Assembly: GCA_036927565.1 (NCBI GenBank)
Contig: JAYESD010000002.1
Coordinates: 219,731,882 to 219,795,881, forward strand
Length of the DNA: 64,000 bases
Source of the DNA: Tuctoria greenei
Lineage: Eukaryota > Streptophyta > Magnoliopsida > Poales > Poaceae
Direction of reading: 5' to 3'
Shown: positions 56,068-64,000 of the stretch, piece by piece
Layout: each line of letters begins with the position of its first letter
How positions within the stretch are numbered: position 1 is the stretch's first letter
Position numbers and translations under genes: made by a program
Notes under the pieces: generated by a model
Told to the model about the DNA's origin: nothing
What the model saw: only the letters and a program-made list of their open reading frames with translations
Database searches by the model: none

Positions 56068-58647
56068 GTATACTTTGCCCCGCATAGAGGATTTGTTTTA
56101 TCAGATGCAGGGTTCTTGTGTCTTCTCCAAGATCGATTTGTGGTCAGGGTACATTCAAATGAAGATCAGACCATCAAACATACACAAGACAGCTTTTCGG
56201 ACACGGTATGGATCTTATGAGTACACCGTGATGTCTTTTGGATTAACAAATGCACCTGCGTATTTTATGTACCTCATGAATAAGGTATTCATGGAGTACT
56301 TGCATAAGTTCATTGTGGTGTTCATTGATGATATTATGATCTACTCGAAGAGTGAAGAGGAGCATGAGGAACACTTGAGGCTCACGTTGCAGAAATTGAG
56401 GGAACATCAATTGTATGCCAAGTTCAGCAAGTGCCAGTTTTGGTTGAAAGAAGTGTTGTTTTTGGGGCATATTATCTCTGGAGGAGGAGTATCGGTTGAC
56501 CCAGGAAAATTGAGAGATGTGCTAAAATGGGAACCCCCGCAGAATATAAAGGAAATAAGGAGCTTTCTTGGAATGGCTGGGTATTACCGTCGATTTATCA
56601 AGGACTTTTCCAAGATAGCCAAGCCAATGACGGAACAGATAATGAAGGGGAAAGCCTTCCGACGGACTCAAGCTTGTCAAGAAAGTTTTGGTGAGTTGAA
56701 GAAGAGGCTAACTACAGCCCCGGTCTTGATATTGCTGGATGTGAGCAAAAGTTTCAATATTTACTGCGATGCATCAAGACAAGGACTTGGATGTGTATTG
56801 ATGCAAAAAGGTCAAGTGGTTGCATTTGCATTGAGACAATTGAGGAAACATGAGCAGAATTATCCAACACATTATTTGGAACTCACAACCGTGATACACG
56901 CATTAAGGATTTGGAGACATTATATCCTTGGACATAGGTACGGATCACAAGAGTTTAATGTACATTTTAACACAAACAGATCTGAATTTAAGGCAACGAA
57001 GATTGTTGAAGATCATCAAGGACTATGATATGGGAATCAACTATCATCGAGGAAAGGCTAATGTAGTGGTCGATGCTTTGAGTCGGAAAGGAGTAAGTTA
57101 GCAACTCACGGTTCGAGAATTGCCATCTGAGCTATGCAAGGAGTTTGAACGGTTGAACCTTGGATTTGTAAATGAGATGGGGATAATGGAGTTAAATCCA
57201 ACCATGGAGCAAGAAATTTGGAAAGGACAGACCAAGGATGAGGAAATTCAGGAAATCAAGGAAACAACCCAAGACGGAAGAGAACTCAGGTTTAAGGAGG
57301 ATGACCATGATACCTTATGACTTGAAAAGAGGATTGTCGTGCCTAATGTGAAGCATATTCGGGAGACAATACTAAAAGAGGCGCATGACTCGTCATACTC
57401 AATTTATCCCGACGTTACGAAGATGTACAAGGACTTAAGGACTTGTTAGCTGAATATGTAGCATTGTGTGATATGTGGCAATGGGTGAAGGTGGAACATC
57501 AAAGGCCAGCTAGATTATAGAATCCATTAAATATATCGGAGTGGAAGTGGGAAGAAATCGGGATGGACTTTATAGTTGGTTTACCGCGTACCCAGTCCGG
57601 TTATGACTCCATATGGGTTAGTGTGGATCGGTTGACCAAGTCAACTCACTTCATACCTGTCAATACAAAGTATACTGCAATACAACTGGCACACCTATAT
57701 ATGCAGCATATTGTGTGTCGACATGGAATCCCGAAGAAGATAGTATTAGATAGAGGTTCCCAATTTACCTCCAGGTTATGGCAAAAATTGCATGAAGCAT
57801 TGGGAAAAAGGTTGAATTTCAGCTCAGCATATCACCCTCAAACTGATAGACAAACTGAGAGGACCAATCAGATTTTGGAGGACATGTTAAGAGCTTGTGC
57901 TTTGAAGCACGGGAAAAGTTGGGACAAAAACTTGCCATATGTGGAATTCTGATATAACAATAGTTACCAAGCAAGATTGACAATGTCACCCTATGAAGCT
58001 TTATATGGAAGGAAGTGTAGGATGTCTTTGTTCTGGAATGAGACATGAGAAAACCAAATATTTGGACCTGAGATGTTGCAAGAAGCTGAAAAACAAGTTT
58101 AGATTATTCATGAAAACTTGAGGGTTGCCCAATCAAGGCAAGAAGGATATGCGGACAATATGCGGAGAAGCTTAGCCTTCGAAGTAGAAGATTTTGTTTA
58201 CCTCAAAGTGTCACCAGTGAGAGGCCATAAGAGGTTTAACATGAGAGGCAAGCTAGAACCTCGATACATTTGGTCATTCAAGATTCTGGACAAAAGAGGA
58301 GAAGTAGCATATAAATTGGAGATGCCAACTCACGTATTGGGTGTTCTTGATGTGTTTAATGTTTCCCAGCTCAAGAAGTGTTTATGGGTGCCGGAAGAAC
58401 AAGTGCCAATGGCAGAGTTTGAACTAGAGGCAGATTTGACATATGTTGAGCAACCGGTCAAAATCTTGGAAACCAAGGAGAGGGTCACAAGAAACAAGAT
58501 TATTAGATGGTGTAAAGATCAATGGAAGAATCACACAGAATCAGATGCAACTTGGGAGTTGGAAGATGATCTCAAGAAGGAATTTCCCTATCTCTTCTCT
58601 TCAGCGTCAAATCTCGAGGGCGAGATTCATTTTAAGGGGGGTAGGTT
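56068..58647 (+). pseudogene. Chromovirus (Tekay-like) pol: RT, RNase H, integrase, chromodomain; broken
   Basis: It starts abruptly inside the reverse transcriptase (LPRIEDLFYQMQGSCVFSK) and runs open to 57028. VVFIDDIMIYSKSEEEH carries FIDD in place of the usual YIDD, and RNase H shows FNIYCDASRQGLGCVL. Frames break at 57028-57560, then the integrase core follows (MDFIVGLPRTQSGYDSIW; AYHPQTDRQTERTNQILEDM; 57563-57952). Another frame (58118-58647) ends in a chromodomain-like block (KILETKERVTRN, WENHT-type and ATWELEDDLKKEFPYLF). A chromodomain at the integrase C-terminus is the mark of chromoviruses. The polypurine tract TTTTAAGGGGGGTAGG (58631-58646) sits right before LTR C. The 5' half is missing at the junction with the Athila remnant. 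Confidence 0.85.
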
Positions 58648-61490
58648 TGTAACACTCTCATTTTCATCCATCATGCATTGCATACATTCTAATACATGTT
58701 TAACATTAATCCACATAAAAAGGAATGAGTTTAAAATGAATTAGTAGCAAAACCGCACTCAAAAGTTTTGAGGAGTGCGGACTAGTCCGTTTTTGGTGCG
58801 GACTAGTCTGTTTTCTCTCCGACCTCCTTCGAACATGTCCGTTTCCTCTGCGGACTAGTCCATTTTTCTCTCTGTACAACTTTTGTACTTGTCTGATCCA
58901 TTGCGGACTAGTCCGGTCATCCCAATTCCTTGAAATTTTGCCAAGTCCCTAGACTTGTCTAGACTTGTCTGACATCTAGCGGACTTGTCCATTTTCCCCT
59001 CTGACTAAAATTGGACTTCTCCTATTTCGGCCAGACTTGTCTGTTTTTCCTCTTACTAAGTTCGGACTTGTCCGATGTCCAGTCCGGACTTGTCCGATTT
59101 CTCTCTAAGTAACTTCGGACTAGTTCGGCCCTTTTCAGACTTGTTCGATGATCGCGATTCCAAGTGGATCTTTTGTTCCACGACGTGTTTTTGGGTTTTA
59201 CCTTAAGTGGGCCCAAGGACGTTGTGTCTAACTCTTTTTGGAGCCCATGTGGAACCCCACATCGGCCTCCACCCTCCCCAAACTCGAATCCATCAAACCC
59301 TATCCTTCCACCCTTATATAAACAACCCCACCCCTTGACTTACATCCTTTTGCCTCAATTGAAAGACCACAAACCCTAGTTCGTGGCTAGCCACCATCAA
59401 GGAGGGAGAAGGAGATCTCGAGCAAGAAGAAGAAGAGGAGGAAACAAAAGAGGATCAAGATCTCCATCAAGTTTTCGTTCTTCATCAATAATTCATCTTC
59501 AAGTTCTTCGTCAACCCTAGGTCATCAAGATCCAAGTGTTGCCTCCAAAACCCTTGATTCATTGGAGTTCTAAACACCTGGTATGCCTTCTACTTCCTCT
59601 TTCTCACGTGAATTCAACCCCGTTTCTCCAAATTCACGTCAATATAGAAAACCCTAATTCGCTGTTCCTGCGAAGGGCGGACTAGTCTGGCCTTACAGTG
59701 GACTAGTCCGACATTGCTGACTGTTTTCTGCTGAATTAATTCTAAATTGATTTGAATCAATTCCAAACTTGTCCAAACTTGTTAAAAGCTATTAGAACTG
59801 ATTAGTGAACATCATTAACAACTCATTAGCAAGTTTTACTTCATAATTGCATTAATCATGCATGTCATGTCATATTGAGTACTATATGAGCATTATTTGA
59901 TTGAATTATGTGTTTTGTATATTTGTCGCTCAGAATAGAAGGTTTTGCGCTAGAGAGTGCTGCGGAGGACCTCCAGTATCAGGAATTTGAAATATTTGAT
60001 CCCAATCAAGCCGAAGAGCAGGACAAGTGTCCTTGAACATATTGATCCTATTTTTATGATAAATGTTTTGTTTTCAAAACTGCATGCTTGTGTCAATTTG
60101 ATGGGAATTCCTAAGACAGAAAGTTTACTAGCTTTGTTTAACCACCCTTGTCACCTGGAATACATGGTAGAGAGTCGGTAATGGTTTTTTACCTTTGCAT
60201 CGCTTAATTAACTGGGATGGGAAAAAATCTATACTATATAATTATGCATTAATGAGATTATGATTATTATGAACTGGTTAATATGATATGGTAATGGGTG
60301 ATCGAAGAGAGCCTGGTATGTGGATGGGCTGGAAGACATGGTGGTTGCTTGCCTTAGATCTAAGGACCGGTTCATGCGAGAATAAGATAGGACAACCGTG
60401 CCACCTCAAGGCCAAGTACGGGTGCGGCGTAGCTGATTAATTATGGTATTTCTAGTACTGCATGGATCATTTGGTGCACCGGGGATGGGGAGTCGGATTG
60501 TATATGGATTTGAGGCGAGACTCCCTTTGATTCGAATGGCACAAGAGGGGGCCCTTGGTTGAAGATGTGCTCAGTTGGAGACATCACTACTGATGAAACC
60601 TCAGTGGGTCCGTACATGCTAGTAGTCCCTTTGCAAAGGCTATTTTGTGATCTCTTGGCCACACACCTAAGCAAGTGTGATATGGCATAATAGAGGTTCC
60701 AAAGTAACCGAAAGGTGACAAAATCACAAACACGTGGGTAAAGTGGTACAAACTCTGCAGAGTGTCTTAAAAACTATCATGATAGCGGTGGTCCCGGTTA
60801 TGAGCACCTGGACAACTTCCATGATTAGATAGAAATCGAGATTTGGGATGGTTTGATATTGGTTATGGGATGATATTATGATTTATGGTATTGGATATGG
60901 TTAATGGTAATGCTGTAATCTGGTATATGGTTGATGGTAATGAAATATGGACAGGTACTATTTTAGTAATTATGGTTTATGATGGGTTTACTTCACATAC
61001 GTATAATATACTGCTTTTCAAATGTTTTGATGTACTTTTAAGCACTTAGACATTAATATATTCGTCATTTGAATCAGCTACATGTCATACTTTCCACACT
61101 TGTTGAGTACGACATGTGCTCACCCTTGCGCTTCCCCCACCAACAGTTGCGGATCAGGATTGGGAGTATAACGGTGATAATGCGGAGTTCTAGGCCGTGT
61201 CTGCCGTCAGCTTGCCTGTGGATTGATTGGAGCTGTCGTATACCCTATTTGCTTAGCTGCATAGTTGCTTTATTTAGTTTATTTCCGCTGTATTAGTTCA
61301 AAATTGTCATTAATATTCATTAGAGCTTGTATTCGAGGATATTCTGAATTCTGTAATAAAAGTGGTTAGTTAATCTTGTTCTGTGGTAATTTTCTTTATA
61401 TCCTTTTGTGAATGCACTCGTGTATGTGTGCCAAACGTCCTGGGCACACATATGCATTCAGTTGGTTCATTTTCGGAACCGGGTGTCACA
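58648..61490 (+). mobile_element. LTR C of the chromovirus element, 2,843 bp
   Basis: TGTAACACTCTCATT at 58648 to CCGGGTGTCACA at 61490. The left neighbour is a polypurine tract, as for a 3' LTR; the right neighbour is TTGGTATTAGAGCC, a Met-tRNA primer site, as for a 5' LTR. A TATATAAACAACCCCACCCC stretch near 59315 is the likely promoter. The 5' part holds a dense array of CGGACTAGTCCG-type palindromes (58775-59150). It therefore serves as the shared LTR of two tandem internal regions. Confidence 0.9.
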
Positions 61491-63071
61491 AATTGGTATT
61501 AGAGCCACAGGTTGATTGTAGGACACAACTTAGATAGAATGGACACTTTAGAGCACATAGGAGCACTCAGGAATCAATGTGTTTTTGCTTGGTGTTCTAT
61601 TTGCTATGTATTGCTGCTTGTGTGCTTAGTAGAGGATTTTTGGGATGCTTTAGCATTGCCATGTCCATATAGGCTAGTATATGTAGTTGCTTAGTTTCAT
61701 ATCCCTTGATGCATATAGTTGGGAACGTTTTCTAATTTCTTATCTCTTGCTTTTCTTCAGATGGTGAGGACTCGCAACCAGAGGGATGTCAACGATGAGG
61801 AGGAGAACAATGGAGAACCTCAGAACAACAATGGACAAGGACCTGCTCAGGGATCTATCAATATTGAGCAGCTATTGGCTATTCAAAACCAGCTCATGCA
61901 GACCATGATACAGACTATTAGACAGCTGCAGGCTGGCAACAACAACAATCATCCCCACATGCCTCCAACACCACCCCCGCCTCCTCATAACCGGTTGGGA
62001 GAGTTTATGAGGACTAGTCCACCAACCATTGATCAAGCCGCTGACCCTATGCCTGTCGATGATTGGCTCAAGTCAGTGGAGAAGAAACTTGCAATAGTCC
62101 AATGCAGTGACCGGGAGAAGGTGCTATTCGCATCTCATCAACTTGTTGGAGCAGCGGCGGTTTTGTGGGATTCTTTATGCAACGCCCATGAAAATCAAGA
62201 GAGGATTACTTGGGCAGAATTCAAGGAGAGCTTTCATTCTCATTATGTGCCCGAGGGTGTTATGATCTTGAAGAGGCAGGAATTTGAAAACTTGAGGCAA
62301 GGAAGATTGAGTGTGGGTGAATATCTCAATAAGTTCACTCAACTCTCAAGATCTGCGCCTAAGGATGTGAGTCGGGACAGCCGGAAACAATATTTGTTCA
62401 TGAGGGGCTTGAATAATGAGATCTAAGTACAATTGCTGAATTGTGATTATGCCAACTTCTAGAAGGTGGTGGACAAGGCAATTGTGGTGGAGAACAAGGT
62501 CCGTGAGATGGAGCAAGACACCAAGAGGAAGGCACCATATCAAGGACAACAACATGGAAGTAATGTACGCCCTCCCTTTGCGCCACCCAATGCGCCTTAT
62601 TGCGGCTCTTCTGCTCCTGTACAACGCCCTGGCTACGCACTGAGCCTAGCTCAATTTGTGCAGCAATGCCCTGTCATTCAAGCGCATAGGCCTCCAACGC
62701 CTTTTGCGCCTTGTGCCAATTTTCCTGGTGCAAATGTTCAAAATAAAACTCGTCCAAATAATTTTGGTGCAGCAAGGAAGTGCTATACTTGTGGAGAAGT
62801 GGGACACTTTGCACATCAATGTCCTAAGTTAGGCCTTGGTCAAGGAAGCAATGCGCCAAGACAGAACCCAAGACGGAATGGAGGACAGTCGCAAGGAAAC
62901 CGTGGACAGCAGAACTTTGCTCGTGGCAACGTGAACCATATCTCTACGGAGGATGCTCAACAAGCGGCTGACGTGGTTTTTGGTATGTTTCTCGCAAACT
63001 CCAACCCGACGACTATGTTATTCGATTCTGGGGCATCACATTCATTCATTGCATCGAAATATGTTGCCAAG
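61491..63071 (+). pseudogene. Chromovirus gag-protease, interrupted by LTR D
   Basis: The primer site TTGGTATTAGAGCC starts at 61493. Gag starts at ATG 61761 (MVRTRNQRDVNDEEENN) and is open to a TAA at 62424-62426. The retrotrans_gag core has VDDWLKSVEKKLAIVQCSD and LWDSLCNAHENQERITW. After two stops the frame resumes near 62466 with the CCHC knuckle CYTCGEVGHFAHQC (about 62792) and reaches the aspartic protease start LFDSGASHSFIASKYVAK before being cut at 63071 by an inverted LTR. Only a few lesions separate the blocks, so this is younger than the Athila-like material. Confidence 0.85.
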
Positions 63072-64000
63072 TGTGACGCCCGGTTCCGAAAAATGAACCA
63101 AGCTAACACATATGTGTGCCCAGGATGTTCAACACACATACACGAGTGCAATCACAAAAGAGTATACAGAAAATTACCAAGATTAATTAACCAAATTTTA
63201 TTACAGAAACTAGATTATCCTCGGATACAAGATCCAATGAATATTAATGACAAGTTCAACTAATGCAGCGGAAATAAACTAATTAAGCAAACTAAGCAAC
63301 TATGCAGCATAAGCGACAGGGTATGTATGCGCAGCTCCAATCAACACCACAGGCAAAGCTGACGGTAGACACGGCCTAGAACTCCGCATTATCGCCATTA
63401 AACTCCCAATCCTGACCTGCAACTGTTGGGGTGGGGGGGATTGCAAGAGTGAGTACATGTCGTACTCAGCAAGTGTAGAAAGTATGACATGTGGCTGATT
63501 CAAATGACGACAATAATAATGGCAAAGTGCTGAAAAGTACGGTAAAACATTTGAAAAGCAATATATTATATGTATGTGAAGTAATCCCATCATAATCATA
63601 AATAATATCATAATACCAGTCCACAGTTCACCATCCTCATCCATAATTCCAGATTTCACCATTGCCAATAACCATATTCAATACCAAAAATAAATCCATA
63701 ACCATCCATAACCATTACCAAACCATAACCATCCCAATTACCAATTTCCCTCTAATCATGTAGGTCATCCAGGCGCTCATAACCGGGAGCACGGCTATCA
63801 TGATAGTTTATTTAGACTCTGCAGAGTTTGCACCTCTTTACCCATGTGTTTGTGATTCCATCACCCGTCGGCGACTAAAGAACCTCCCTTATGCCAATTA
63901 CACTTCCTTTGGTGTATGGCCAAGAGATCACAAAATAGCCTTTACAAAGAGATTACTAGCCTATTTAGACCCCACAGAGGTTTCACCGGTGGCGATGCCT
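63072..64000 (-). mobile_element. LTR D of the same chromovirus family, inverted, runs off the window
   Basis: Begins TGTGACGCCCGGTTCCG at 63072, the reverse complement of the 3' end of LTRs B and C (CGGAACCGGGTGTCACA). It continues with the inverted 3' half, including the TATCATGATAGT and CTCTGCAGAG stretches also seen at 53207 and 60770. It inserted into the gag-protease frame. The rest lies outside the window, so whether it is solo or part of a full element cannot be said. Confidence 0.9.

Noticed and set aside
61493..61506. tRNA-like match TTGGTATTAGAGCC
   Set aside because: It is a retrotransposon primer-binding site complementary to a tRNA end, not a tRNA gene; no cloverleaf can be drawn.

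Overview
The window is repeat-dense nuclear DNA from a flowering plant, almost certainly a grass. It is AT-rich, its genes have introns, and nearly everything belongs to nested plant transposons. No ordinary single-copy host gene is fully present, and I cannot name the species.

The left half (1-35515) is a cluster of three copies of one large CACTA (En/Spm) family in alternating orientation. Copy 0 (1-1545) is only the right end of an element that starts before the window. Copy 1 (1940-19927, TSD ACA on both sides) is complete at both ends. Copy 2 (20611-35515) is complete but inverted and more decayed. The family has two gene modules diverging from a repeat-rich centre. One encodes a protein of about 1,040 residues in six exons, with an En/Spm-type (Transposase_24-like) region followed by a Ulp1-type SUMO protease domain. 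The other encodes a tnp2-type transposase (intact 1,133-residue ORF in copy 1), followed by a five-exon SCE1/Ubc9-like SUMO-conjugating enzyme (intact 152-residue frame in copy 1, pseudogene in copy 2). The family therefore carries both a SUMO E2 and a SUMO protease. The ends and the promoters share one short motif family (CAGGCGG and its complement CCGCCTG), arranged as small palindromes, probably the element's own binding sites.

The centres hold cargo. Copy 1 has about 3.3 tandem units of 754 bp, a captured and frameshifted F-box gene of the At2g35280-like type, and two related small proteins with acidic tails. Copy 2 has about two tandem units, a 77-bp minisatellite, and a nearly 1-kb inverted repeat with arms of about 470-500 bp and a loop of about 13 bp. 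The arms read as the helicase C-terminal part of a CLASSY/DRD1-like SNF2 protein, a component of RNA-directed DNA methylation. A transposon carrying a hairpin of a silencing gene next to SUMO-pathway genes is the most striking feature of the window.

The middle (35516-38644) is mostly unremarkable spacer with a broken Myb/SANT-like domain and a short LTR remnant with a primer-binding site. The right part (38645-64000) is nested LTR retrotransposons: a minus-strand Ty3/gypsy element with an extra piece of polyprotein beyond its 5' LTR; an Athila-like element starting at 46104; inside that a solo LTR (50144-55616, TSD CACGG), itself holding a younger solo LTR (51153-53935); then a chromodomain-bearing (Tekay-like) gypsy pol, its LTR (58648-61490), gag-protease, and an LTR of the same family inserted in opposite orientation (63072 to the window end). 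These LTRs carry an array of the palindrome CGGACTAGTCCG and its variants. All retroelement reading frames are broken.
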